Positions 49,398 to 58,114 of a stretch of DNA of 64,000 nt are shown here, one piece after another. The stretch comes from Mayfieldus sp038040285 (GTDB lineage Bacteria; Actinomycetota; Thermoleophilia; Solirubrobacterales; 70-9). The position numbers and the translations under genes were made by a program. Within the stretch, counting starts at the first letter, position 1. Each line of letters opens with the position of its first letter. The stretch is taken from contig JBBPIN010000003.1 of NCBI GenBank assembly GCA_038040285.1, positions 1 through 64,000 on the forward strand, read 5' to 3'. Under the pieces are notes generated by a model. The model made no database searches, was not told where the DNA came from, and saw only the letters and a program-made list of their open reading frames with translations.

Positions 49398-49745
49398 ATG
49401 GTACGCAGGCTCTGCATCGAGGCCGGCTGCCCGAACGACGCCACGTCACGGGGCCGCTGCGACGAACATCGCAAGGCCATCGAGCGGGACCGTTCACGTC
49501 ACCGAAGGGCTGACCCGGACAGGGGCAAGGCGGTGAAGGTGTACCACTCGGCGAAGTGGCTAAACACTCGCAAGTACGTTCTGGCCCAGAAGCCGCTCTG
49601 TAGGTGCGGAAAGCTGGCCCAGGAGATTGACCATATCGTCCCGCTTTCAAGAGGTGGCGCTCCCTATGCGCTCGACAACCTCCAACCTCTGTGTGCTGAC
49701 TGTCACCGCGACAAGCACCGCGCCGAGCGTGTTTTGGGTATATGA
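49398..49745 (+). CDS. HNH endonuclease
   Basis: A 115-aa nuclease with the metal and catalytic core EIDHIVPLSRGGAPYALDNL, then CADCHRDKHRAE. A zinc-type CxxxxC with CDEH lies at the N-terminus, and CRC precedes the HNH part. Phage HNH proteins next to capsid or terminase genes help packaging, and HNH nucleases also occur in phage satellites. No terminase is present, so it may act with a helper phage's terminase (inference). ATG 49398 directly follows the previous stop. Confidence 0.85.
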   Translation: MVRRLCIEAGCPNDATSRGRCDEHRKAIERDRSRHRRADPDRGKAVKVYHSAKWLNTRKYVLAQKPLCRCGKLAQEIDHIVPLSRGGAPYALDNLQPLCADCHRDKHRAERVLGI

Positions 49746-50199
49746 CCCGTCCAGAGGGTTGTAAGGGCGTCTATGGCGCTCTGCGGCACGTCAGAGGCCG
49801 GTAGGGACGCTCCAAGCGTGAGTTACGCAGCTCGCAGGACGCCTCGGGTAGGTCATTATAAAAAAAAGCTCAGAATCTGGCTGAAAATCAGGGAGAAATG
49901 TCCAACCAACTTGACCCGGCCTAGGCCCAGTGAAAGCCCGTTTTGAACCGTTGGTCAACTGCGAAACCCCTTCCTCCAAGCGTCCCGCTGAGCGAAAAGG
50001 CACCGCCTCCGCCGAAGTGAAGCCACCCGCGGCTTCCTAACGGCCTTCGCCAGGCCCCGGCGGGTGATTGGACCCCCAGGCTTGTGCGTGGCCACGCCGT
50101 CGGCGAGCAACGTTCCCCGCAAAAACGCAGGACCTTCATCGGTATCAGCTTGCATCCCCCTCGTGCGGTCGCCGCGGACAAGGATTGCTCCGACTTCAG
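49746..50199. other. 454-bp region with no recognised gene
   Basis: Contains an AT-rich patch (TTATAAAAAAAAGCTC near 49856-49871) unlike the surroundings. Small open frames here lack support. The phage-like block to the left and the glycosyltransferase block to the right meet here, so a boundary or lost genes are likely. Confidence 0.5.
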
Positions 50200-51816
50200 C
50201 TACCCCGAGCCGAGCCGGTACTCATAGACGGTCACCGGGGCGAGGCCGGGATAGCGCTCGTCGGCGAGCAGCACGGGGCGTCCGCCAGCCTGACTAAGCA
50301 ACGTGTCGACGGCCTCCGATGCTGCGCGGCCCGCCAGGCCAATGACTACGAACAGCCTCCTCCCCCGAGCCATGCGCTCGGCTCGGCGGACGACCGTGTC
50401 GTTCGGCGGCGCGGCGAGCGGCGCGAACGGCGGTGCGTGCAGCATCGCCCTGCGAGACGGGATCCCGACCCGGAGGACCGGGTATCGGCGCGACGGCGGC
50501 ATGCCGTCGGAGGTGAGCGCGGCCTCGAGCGCGGTCAGGGGCCCGGGGGTTGGCAGGGGGACATCGAGGACCGGCTCCCCCGGTGCCCGGGCACCGGCGA
50601 TGAAGTCGGCGGCGCCCGCGTAGTCGGGGCGCTGGACGTCGGTGTCGAGCATCTTCACGGCGCCGATCGCGAACCCGACGACGACCATCCCGGTGGCGAG
50701 GAACCGAAGCCTGGCGCCGGAGCCGGTCAGTAGGGCTCCCACCGCCAGGTAGAGGCCAGGAGTAGAGGCGTTGAGCTGACCAGCGCCCCAGACGCTGTGC
50801 GGGCCGAGCCAGCTGTAAAGCGCCTCCCCCACCGGCGTCGCAAGCGCGAGGACGAGGACGAGGACGAGGCCCGGCGACGGACGGAGCCGAGGCCCGGTGC
50901 GCGCGGCGGCCAGCGCCCGCCACACCAGCCCGGCGAGCGCGAGTGCGGTCCCGACGGCGATCACGACCACCGCTAAGTCCCCGGGGACGGTCTTGAGCTC
51001 CGCGCCCGCGTGCCCGATCGACCACCGTCCGAGCCCGATCCGGATCGAGTCGAGTCCGAAGGGATTAAGAAACTCGATCGCCTTGACACCCGGCGAGCGG
51101 GAGTCCTCGATCAGCGCCGGCAGCCAGGGCGCGTAGGCGAGCGCGGCCGCAAGGGTCGCCACCGAGAGCGGGCGGCGGGCTCGCGGCTTAGTCCAGGCCG
51201 CCCATAGGAACTGCCCCGCGAGCAGGAAGACGCAGGTGTAGTTCGCGTACATCGTCGCGCACGCGAGAGCGGCGTAGGCCGCCCACCACCCGCGACGCCA
51301 CGTCTCGATCGCCCGCAGCAAGGCGATCGTCGAGAGCAGGGTCAACAGCATCAGCAGCGCGAACGACCGGGCTACGGTCGAGAACAAGATCTGGAACGGA
51401 CTGAGGGCGACGAGCGTCGCGCCGACGACCGCGGCCGGACGGCCGATGGTCCTCGCCCCGAGCAGGTAGGTGAGCGGGATCGCCGCGACGCCGGCGAGTA
51501 GGGACGGAAGCCGGAGCAGCTCGGCCGAGTCGCCAACCCGCTCCGCCACCCAGGCGAGGATGAAGTAGAGGGGCGGGTTGAGGTCGGCGGTGTGTCCGCC
51601 CTCGAGCAGGTAGACGACGTGGCCGAGGCTGTTCCCGGTGACGATGAAATAGGTCGACAGCTCGTCGCCGAACAGGGAGTTGCCGAACCACGACAGCCGA
51701 ACGAGAAGGCCGACGAGCGTGATCGCGCCCACGAGCCCGAGGATTGCGGGCTCGGACCGGAGCCACGGCCGTTGGCGTCGCCCGAGCTGGGTTTGGCTCT
51801 CGGCGACCGTGCTCAA
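50200..51816 (-). CDS. GT-C type membrane glycosyltransferase (GT39/ArnT-like)
   Basis: A 538-aa membrane protein with about ten or more helices. The luminal-side acidic motif FGDELSTYF (Asp-Glu, about residue 50) and the segment GGHTADLNPPLYFILAWVAE (~73-92) are typical of GT39/83-type enzymes using polyprenyl-phosphate sugars. The C-terminal ~150 residues form a soluble domain. It would glycosylate a lipid or wall glycan on the outer side. TTG 51816 overlaps the end of the truncated GT2 gene (TTGA), so they were one operon. Inside the element it looks like captured host cargo. Confidence 0.78.
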   Translation of the reverse strand: MSTVAESQTQLGRRQRPWLRSEPAILGLVGAITLVGLLVRLSWFGNSLFGDELSTYFIVTGNSLGHVVYLLEGGHTADLNPPLYFILAWVAERVGDSAELLRLPSLLAGVAAIPLTYLLGARTIGRPAAVVGATLVALSPFQILFSTVARSFALLMLLTLLSTIALLRAIETWRRGWWAAYAALACATMYANYTCVFLLAGQFLWAAWTKPRARRPLSVATLAAALAYAPWLPALIEDSRSPGVKAIEFLNPFGLDSIRIGLGRWSIGHAGAELKTVPGDLAVVVIAVGTALALAGLVWRALAAARTGPRLRPSPGLVLVLVLALATPVGEALYSWLGPHSVWGAGQLNASTPGLYLAVGALLTGSGARLRFLATGMVVVGFAIGAVKMLDTDVQRPDYAGAADFIAGARAPGEPVLDVPLPTPGPLTALEAALTSDGMPPSRRYPVLRVGIPSRRAMLHAPPFAPLAAPPNDTVVRRAERMARGRRLFVVIGLAGRAASEAVDTLLSQAGGRPVLLADERYPGLAPVTVYEYRLGSG

Positions 51817-52225
51817 TCCGTCCCCTTACCCGGGTCCTTGAACTTTCGCGACGACAGGACGTGGGCGCGATGGAGCTCGAGTCGCAGGCACGCCCAGATC
51901 GTCTTTATCCCATAGACGACGCTGCTCGCGAATCCGACCGAGGAGGCGTCGCGAAAGTAGCGGCACGCCGCCGGCACCTCCTCGGTCCGCATCTCGAACT
52001 GCGCCGCCTGGAGGATCAGCTCGGTGTCGAAGCTGAAGCCGATCGCGTTGCGCAGGAACGGAACAGTGAGCAGCAGGCGGCGCGAATAGGCGCGGTAGCC
52101 GGTGTGGGCTTCGGAGAGCGCGGTTCCCAAGACCCGGTTCTCGATCGCGGTCAGGATCCGATTGGCGAGGTACTTCCAACGCGGCATTCCGTTGGCCAGC
52201 GCCGTGGCGACGCCGTACCCTCGCT
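51813..52225 (-). pseudogene. GT2 family glycosyltransferase, 5'-truncated
   Basis: C-terminal part of a DPMS-like GT2 enzyme that makes polyprenyl-phosphate sugars, a natural partner of the GT-C enzyme. Family segments are MPRWKYLANRILTAIENRVL and SEAHTGYRAYSRRLLL, then FDTELILQAAQFEMRTEEVP. The N-terminal half with the nucleotide-sugar motifs is absent. Similarity fades near 52225, about 20 bp before the att core at 52244, after which the frame runs into the peroxiredoxin fragment. The loss therefore coincides with the element's end. The exact 5' limit is approximate. Confidence 0.8.
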
Positions 52226-52243
52226 TTGTATCTTTACTCCCCT

Positions 52244-52250
52244 GCGTGTC
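52244..52250. other. attR core GCGTGTC
   Basis: Element on the left, peroxiredoxin 5' part on the right. Joining its right flank to the left flank of attL restores the peroxiredoxin codons for ADTPGC. Confidence 0.75.
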
Positions 52251-52367
52251 GGCACGGGGATAGAAGTAGAGGACGACGGTCTGGCCGCGCAGACCGGTGA
52301 GCGACACCTCGTCGCCGTTCTGGTCTGGCAGCGTGAAGTCGGGCGCCGCCTGGCCCTCGGCCCGCAT
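52244..52367 (-). pseudogene. Peroxiredoxin (bcp/PrxQ-like), 5' fragment
   Basis: N-terminal part of the split thiol peroxidase: APDFTLPDQNGDEVSL and VLYFYPRADT, stopping just before PGC at the att core. ATG 52367 overlaps the stop of the upstream gene as ATGA, so the original gene was second in an operon. It still has its start and translation coupling, and now reads on into the GT2 remnant as a chimeric frame. Confidence 0.85.
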
Positions 52368-52708
52368 CAGTCTTCGCGGCCGGGGTCCTGCCCGTCCTCG
52401 TCCTCGTTTTCCTCTCCGTCGTCGAGGTCGAGTGCGGTTTCGGAGACCGAGCCGGACGAGCCCGGGTGGTAGTGGGTCTGGAACTCCTCCAGCAGGCGAT
52501 CGCGGCGGTCCTCGTCGACCGGGACCTCGTCGGCGATTCGCACCCATTCGGCGCCCTCGTAGGCCTCCATGTTGAAGACCTCCTGGTCGAGCGAGGTGGA
52601 GTCGTCGACGACCACCAGCACCTCGGTCTGAGGATTGAAGTAGGTGCCGGGCTGCATCAGCAGCTCGTCCTGCTCGACGACGCGCTCTTCCGCCTTCGAT
52701 TCGGCCAT
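52367..52708 (-). CDS. Acidic hypothetical protein
   Basis: A 113-aa protein with a small folded N-terminal part (LLMQPGTYFNPQTEVLVVVD; FNMEAYEGAEWVRIADEVPV) and a long acidic tail (DLDDGEENEDEDGQDP). TATAGA (52722-52717 on the minus strand) is 8 bases before ATG 52708, with no SD, suggesting a leaderless start. It was operon-linked to the peroxiredoxin gene that the element split. Function unknown. Confidence 0.65.
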   Translation of the reverse strand: MAESKAEERVVEQDELLMQPGTYFNPQTEVLVVVDDSTSLDQEVFNMEAYEGAEWVRIADEVPVDEDRRDRLLEEFQTHYHPGSSGSVSETALDLDDGEENEDEDGQDPGRED

Positions 52709-52799
52709 ATCGGGAATCTATACCCGCGCAGCCGTCGTCGATATGGGCGCCGAGCCGTAGGCGACGCGTCATGCATGTGGGGGTGGTTCCTGCGGCGGA

Positions 52800-53273
52800 C
52801 TACTGACCGAGGCCCTCGAGCTCGCGCACCTGACGCTCGATCTCGGCCTCGACATCGAGTGGCTGCTCGCCGCGGCGCATACGGCGCTCGTTTCGAGCCA
52901 GGACCAGCTGGCGAATCTCCTCGCGCAGCTCGCCGTCGATCCCGGCCGCGGGGCTGCTCTCGGCCTCGATCAGCAAGCGCTCGACCTCGGCGTCTATGTC
53001 GAGCGGTTCGCCGCCGCGCGCCTGGCGCCGGTAGGACTTCGCCTCGACCATCTGGCGGACCTCCGCCTCGTGGACGGCGCGCGGGACCGAGCCGCCGCTG
53101 TCGGTGAGTCCGCGCGACGGGGGCAGCTCACGATCCATCGCCCACTGCCCCTTGCCGAGCGTCTTCAGCGCCTCACCCGAGCGGATGAAGGCGAACAGGC
53201 CGATCGGCAGCACCGCGATCGTGATCACGATCAGGATCATGCCGGCGGTCAGTTCGCTCAACGCGAGGGGCAC
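52800..53273 (-). CDS. Membrane protein with a duplicated ~35-aa motif
   Basis: A 157-aa protein. One N-terminal membrane helix (GMILIVITIAVLPIGLFAF) is followed by a cytosolic part with two copies of a helical motif: EVRQMVEAKSYRRQARGGEP and EIRQLVLARNERRMRRGEQP, each followed by LD-x-(E/D)AE(V/I)ER. This internal repeat is clear by eye. It may be a protein-binding scaffold. GTG 53273 is the probable start; ATG 53240 is an alternative. Confidence 0.6.
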   Translation of the reverse strand: MPLALSELTAGMILIVITIAVLPIGLFAFIRSGEALKTLGKGQWAMDRELPPSRGLTDSGGSVPRAVHEAEVRQMVEAKSYRRQARGGEPLDIDAEVERLLIEAESSPAAGIDGELREEIRQLVLARNERRMRRGEQPLDVEAEIERQVRELEGLGQ

Positions 53274-53327
53274 CAAACGAAGGGTAGGCGTTTGCCATTG
53301 GTTGCCATGTGTGACACTTGGAGAGCA

Positions 53328-53660
53328 ATGGAGAACGAGCGAGAGCGTTCGGACGAGGAATTGGTCCACGATGAGGAAGAGGCCGCGGGCTCCGAGGCCG
53401 GGAGGATCGGCGGCGCCGGCGGCGCCGAAGAGGTCGAGGATGAGGCCGAGCGCCCGCTGGCCGAGGCGGGAGAGGGCGAGGCCGAGGGCTTCGAGCTGGC
53501 CGAGCATGACCTGATCGAGAACGCGGGCGACATGGGGGGGCCAGACCCCTCCGACCAGGCGTTTACGCCTGAGGAAGAGCGCAGCGGCGCCGAATACGGC
53601 GAGCCGGACCACGTCGAGTCGTCTGAGACCGAAGATGACGCGGCTGGCTCGGGCGAGTAA
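53328..53660 (+). CDS. Highly acidic small protein
   Basis: A 110-aa protein rich in Glu, Asp, Gly and Ala (RSDEELVHDEEEAAGSEAG; AEGFELAEHDLIENAGD), probably disordered. GGAG precedes ATG 53328. The segment FELAEHDLIENAGDMGG recalls small actinobacterial DUF-like proteins, but I cannot name one. It is divergent from the repeat-containing membrane protein. Confidence 0.6.
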   Translation: MENERERSDEELVHDEEEAAGSEAGRIGGAGGAEEVEDEAERPLAEAGEGEAEGFELAEHDLIENAGDMGGPDPSDQAFTPEEERSGAEYGEPDHVESSETEDDAAGSGE

Positions 53661-53704
53661 CCAACAGGGGCGGGCCTCGTGCCTACCCGCCGCCTGAGTC
53701 TTCG

Positions 53705-53717
53705 GGTTACGGTAACC
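53705..53717. promoter_or_regulatory. Palindrome GGTTACGGTAACC
   Basis: Perfect 6+1+6 inverted repeat upstream of the acyl-CoA dehydrogenase gene; may be an operator. Confidence 0.45.
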
Positions 53718-53730
53718 TTCCGGATACTGG

Positions 53731-53746
53731 TTGACTGACCAGTCAA
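53731..53746. promoter_or_regulatory. Perfect palindromic operator TTGACTG-AC-CAGTCAA
   Basis: A 7+2+7 perfect inverted repeat ~60 bp before the acyl-CoA dehydrogenase start. TetR-family operators for fatty-acid genes often look like this. No tetR gene is in the window. Confidence 0.65.
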
Positions 53747-53808
53747 TCGGGTTTCTGGCCCCGATTAGAGGGCCTCAATCAAGGCTTTGACCGACCAAAG
53801 GAGCCTCA

Positions 53809-55038
<1,230 letters not shown>

Positions 55039-55094
55039 AGCAGGCACCGCAACTCTGGGCATTCACGCCTGTTCTGCTCGTCAACGAACCGAAA

Positions 55095-55215
55095 ACGACG
55101 CCGAGTTCCCGGCCCCACGCGGCCGGGGAGCGGGGGACCCAGGTTTTTGGGGCTAACCCATTGAGGTGGGAGCGCAGCTCCTTCAGCGCCAGCCCGACAG
55201 CTAACCCCGTAGGCA
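55095..55215 (+). promoter_or_regulatory. ydaO-type c-di-AMP riboswitch
   Basis: Conserved blocks in order: CGCCGAGTTCCCGGCC, GGCCGGGGAGCGGGGGACCC, TTGGGGCTAACCC, then AGCTCCTTCAGCGCC, and the closing AGCCCGACAGCTAACCCCGT with AGGC. This matches the ydaO/yuaA consensus (GCCGAA, GGGGGACCCA, GACAGCTAACC-CGTAGGC). It precedes a secreted cell-wall-hydrolase-like gene, the usual actinobacterial target. AAGGAGG at 55219-55225 follows it directly. Confidence 0.88.
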
Positions 55216-55234
55216 CTCGAAGGAGGCTGTCGAG

Positions 55235-55828
55235 TTGGACTTCCCTGGCATTCGTTCAAAGGCTGCGCTGGCGGCCTGTGGCGCCGCCTCGGCTGCGCTT
55301 CTGGCTGCCGGCCCTGCGTTCGCGGACTCGGGCGGCGTCGCGCCACCCGGCAGCACACCGCCGCCGACGACCACGACGACACCACCACCGACCACGACAA
55401 CCGTGCCCGGAGCGAAGGCACGGCTGGTCAACGGGCTGGCGGTTGCGCCGGCAAGCGCCCCGCCCGCTGTCAAGGCGGTGATCGCGGCCGCAAATCGGAT
55501 CAGCACCCGTCCATATGTCTGGGGCGGCGGGCACCAGGCCTGGGCGTCGAGCGGCTATGACTGCTCGGGCGCGGTGAGCTACGCGCTGCACGGTGGCGGT
55601 TTCCTGGACTCGCCGCTGGACTCATCCGGGCTCAAGCGCTGGGGAGACCGGGGCCGCGGTAGCTGGATCACCGTCTACACCAATGCCGGGCATGCCTATG
55701 CGGTGATCGCCGGGTTGCGCTGGGACACCTCCGGCAACAGCCGCGGTATCAGCGGGCCTCGCTGGCACAAGAACGTTCGCCCCGCGACCGAGGGGCGCTA
55801 TGCCGTGCGCCACCCGGACGGCTACTGA
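55235..55828 (+). CDS. Secreted NlpC/P60-like peptidoglycan endopeptidase
   Basis: A 197-aa exported protein with a signal peptide ending ALLAAGPAFA (~residue 30) and a Pro/Thr-rich linker (PPTTTTTPPPTTTTVPG). The catalytic-type domain has the Cys in SGYDCSGAVSYAL (~110) and the His in AGHAYAVIAGLRWD (~152). The WGGGHQAW segment before the Cys is usual in the family. It would cut cell-wall peptides. TTG 55235 follows AAGGAGG. It is controlled by the c-di-AMP riboswitch just upstream. Confidence 0.85.
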   Translation: MDFPGIRSKAALAACGAASAALLAAGPAFADSGGVAPPGSTPPPTTTTTPPPTTTTVPGAKARLVNGLAVAPASAPPAVKAVIAAANRISTRPYVWGGGHQAWASSGYDCSGAVSYALHGGGFLDSPLDSSGLKRWGDRGRGSWITVYTNAGHAYAVIAGLRWDTSGNSRGISGPRWHKNVRPATEGRYAVRHPDGY

Positions 55829-55993
55829 GCCGGGGCACCCGCGGCTGGCAGCAAAGGGGGCGCGAGGCGGCGATGCGCCTCGTACAGGCGTCCCCGAACC
55901 GGCATGCAGGGCGAAACTCAGGCCTGGCGAAGGTTTTCCTGTCCCGGGTAACTCATTTGATCCGCATTTGGCGCCGATAACTTGATCGAGTTC

Positions 55994-58108
55994 ATGACTC
56001 ACCCGCTGCGCATGCGTGTTTGCCTGCCGATCATGGCTGCGATCGCCGCTGCTCTGGCGCTGCCCGCCGCCGCGCCGGGCGGCGACCTGGTCCCGGGCCA
56101 GGTGATCGTGCGCTACGCGCCCGGCAGCTCTGGGGCCGAGCGCGCCGACGCGCGCGACGACGCCGGTACAGCGGCGATCGAGGGGCTCGGCATGCCCCGC
56201 GCTCAGCTGCTGAAGATCACCGACGGCGACTCGGTCGCCGCCACGGTGCGCCAGCTCGAGGCGCAGTCCGGCGTCGCCTACGCGGAGCCAAACGGGATCA
56301 TGCAGCCGGCGTCGGTGCCGAACGACCCCCTCTTCAGCCAGCAGTGGGGCCTCTTCAACGACGGGCAATCCGTCGACGGGGTGGCGGGGACGATCGGAGC
56401 CGACATCGGCGCGCCCCAGGCCTGGAACATCGAAACCGGCGATCCGAACACGGTCGTCGCGGTGATGGACACCGGGGCCGACCTCACCCACCCCGACCTC
56501 GTAAACGAGCTGTGGACGAATCCGTTGGACAGCAGTCACGGCTACGACTTCTACGACCCTCCCGGCAACAACGACCCAACCGACCTGACCGGGCATGGCA
56601 CGCACGTGTCGGGGATCATCGCCGCCGAGGGCAACAACGGCATCGACACCACCGGCGTCGCCCAGCGGGCGTCGCTGATGGAGCTGAAGATCTGCGGCAC
56701 CTACACCGCCGGCTGCCCGGTCGCCGATGAGATCGCGGCGATCAACTACGCGGGCGACAATGGCGCCCGGGTCCTCAACGGTTCGATCCAGGGTGGCACC
56801 TTCAGCCTGGCGACCCAGCAAGCGCTGGCCGCGCACCCCGACACGCTCTACGTCTTCGCGGCCGGCAACCAGGGCACCAACAACGACGTCACACCGACGT
56901 ATCCATGCGCGCTCGATCAGGATCCTGGATACATCCCGGCCAACAACGTGATCTGTGTCGCCGCCACCGACCAATCCGACGGCCTGGCCAGCTTCTCCAA
57001 CTACGGCGCCAGCTCGGTCGACCTCGGTGCGCCCGGCGTCAACATCCTCAGCACCTCGGCCCAAAAGACCCTGGTCAGCGACGACTTCGAGGCCAACGAC
57101 TTCGCGACCAAGTGGACGAACTCGCCGGCCAATGCACCGCCGGGCGCAGACTGGGCGCGTGCCAACGAGGCACCGCTCACCTCCTTCGGCGTCACCGACT
57201 CGCCCGGTGCCGACTACGCGCCGAACACGACCAGCGTCGTGACCTCGAACCCGGTCACCCTCCCGTCCGGCTACTCGACCTGCGAGATCGACTACGACCG
57301 CTCGATCGACCTCGCCTCTGGCGATTCCTTCGACATCGACGTGCTGCTCGACACCGGCACCCCGCCCGTGGTGGACGTGAACAGGCACTTCACCCAGTCC
57401 AACAACAGCTTGCTGCTGAGCAGGTCGTTCCCGCTCGATCCGCAGTTCGACCAGGGCGGCCAGCTTCAGGTACAGCTCACGTTGACCACCAACGCCACCA
57501 CCGAGGCAGACGGCGTTCACATGGACAACATCAAGCTCTTCTGCCACGGCTCACCGAGCGACGGGGGCACGGAGCTGCTCGACGGGACCTCGATGGCGAC
57601 CCCGATGGTGAGCGGCGCCGCCGCGCTCCTCTTCTCCCAGGCTCCGCTCTCGACCCCCTCGCAGGTGAAGACCGAACTGCTCAATTCGGTCGACCCGGTG
57701 CCGTCGCTGTCCGGCAAGACCGTGACTGGCGGGAGGCTGAACGTCTACCGGGCGCTGATCGGCGACTTCAATCCGGCCAGCGCCGGGGGGGCCGGCGGCC
57801 CGGGGGCGAGCGCAGGCTCCGGCGGCAGCGCTCGCAAGCCAGACACCTTCTTCAATCGCAGGCCCCGCCGGGTCGTGCGCACGCACAAGCCTTCCGCCAG
57901 GGTCGTGTTCCGCTTCGGCTCCGATCAGGCGGGCTCGGGCTTCGAATGCCGGGTCGATGGCCTGCCCTACGTGCCCTGCACGAAGAGGTACGCGCTGCGC
58001 CTGCTGGTCGGTCGCCACGTGCTCAAGGTCAAGGCGGTGGCCTCCGATGGCGGCATCGATCCGAGCGCCGCGGTCGCCAAGTTCCGCGTCAAGCAGATCA
58101 CGGGATGA
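55994..58108 (+). CDS. Secreted subtilase (S8) with an insert and C-terminal Ig-like domain
   Basis: A ~704-aa exported serine protease. Signal peptide, inhibitor I9-like propeptide (VPGQVIVRYAPGSSG; ~35-110), then the S8 domain. The catalytic triad is Asp in VAVMDTGADLTHPDL (~158), His in GHGTHVSGIIAAEGN (~200) and Ser in GTSMATPMVSGAAALL (~532). The oxyanion Asn is in VFAAGNQG. Between Asn and Ser is a ~170-residue insert with a beta-sandwich look (FEANDFATKWTNSPANAPPG onward). The C-terminal ~90 residues are an Ig-like domain (FECRVDGLPYVPC). ATG 55994 is preferred over TTG 55982. Confidence 0.88.
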   Translation: MTHPLRMRVCLPIMAAIAAALALPAAAPGGDLVPGQVIVRYAPGSSGAERADARDDAGTAAIEGLGMPRAQLLKITDGDSVAATVRQLEAQSGVAYAEPNGIMQPASVPNDPLFSQQWGLFNDGQSVDGVAGTIGADIGAPQAWNIETGDPNTVVAVMDTGADLTHPDLVNELWTNPLDSSHGYDFYDPPGNNDPTDLTGHGTHVSGIIAAEGNNGIDTTGVAQRASLMELKICGTYTAGCPVADEIAAINYAGDNGARVLNGSIQGGTFSLATQQALAAHPDTLYVFAAGNQGTNNDVTPTYPCALDQDPGYIPANNVICVAATDQSDGLASFSNYGASSVDLGAPGVNILSTSAQKTLVSDDFEANDFATKWTNSPANAPPGADWARANEAPLTSFGVTDSPGADYAPNTTSVVTSNPVTLPSGYSTCEIDYDRSIDLASGDSFDIDVLLDTGTPPVVDVNRHFTQSNNSLLLSRSFPLDPQFDQGGQLQVQLTLTTNATTEADGVHMDNIKLFCHGSPSDGGTELLDGTSMATPMVSGAAALLFSQAPLSTPSQVKTELLNSVDPVPSLSGKTVTGGRLNVYRALIGDFNPASAGGAGGPGASAGSGGSARKPDTFFNRRPRRVVRTHKPSARVVFRFGSDQAGSGFECRVDGLPYVPCTKRYALRLLVGRHVLKVKAVASDGGIDPSAAVAKFRVKQITG

Positions 58109-58114
58109 GCTGAC

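Larger units (their letters stand above)
41487..52250. mobile_element. Integrated serine-recombinase element (phage satellite-like), ~10.8 kb
   Basis: Bounded by the direct repeat GCGTGTC (41487-41493 and 52244-52250), at which a host peroxiredoxin gene is split and can be rejoined in frame. The recombinase gene starts 24 bp from the left core. Contents in order: recombinase, SSB-like OB protein, small protein, primase-polymerase/ATPase, seven to eight small coupled genes, HK97-type capsid (frameshifted), winged-helix-like protein, HNH nuclease, a 450-bp non-coding stretch, then two glycosyltransferase genes on the other strand. No portal, large terminase, tail or lysis genes are seen. The plan recalls M. 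tuberculosis phiRv1 and capsid-carrying satellites. Confidence 0.88.

Noticed and set aside
49921..50181. Small open frame in the non-coding stretch of the element
   Set aside because: Composition is not protein-like, no SD or -10 box, and no coupling with neighbours.
51813..52772. One continuous 319-codon frame joining peroxiredoxin N-terminus to glycosyltransferase C-terminus
   Set aside because: The frame is continuous only by chance across the att core. The two parts belong to different genes, and the first 135 codons before ATG 52367 are antisense or out of frame to another gene.
55829..55993. Possible riboswitch before the subtilase gene
   Set aside because: The GC-rich hairpins there match no riboswitch consensus I know.
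55622..57547. A 641-codon open frame on the minus strand
   Set aside because: Antisense to the subtilase, whose catalytic triad is clear.
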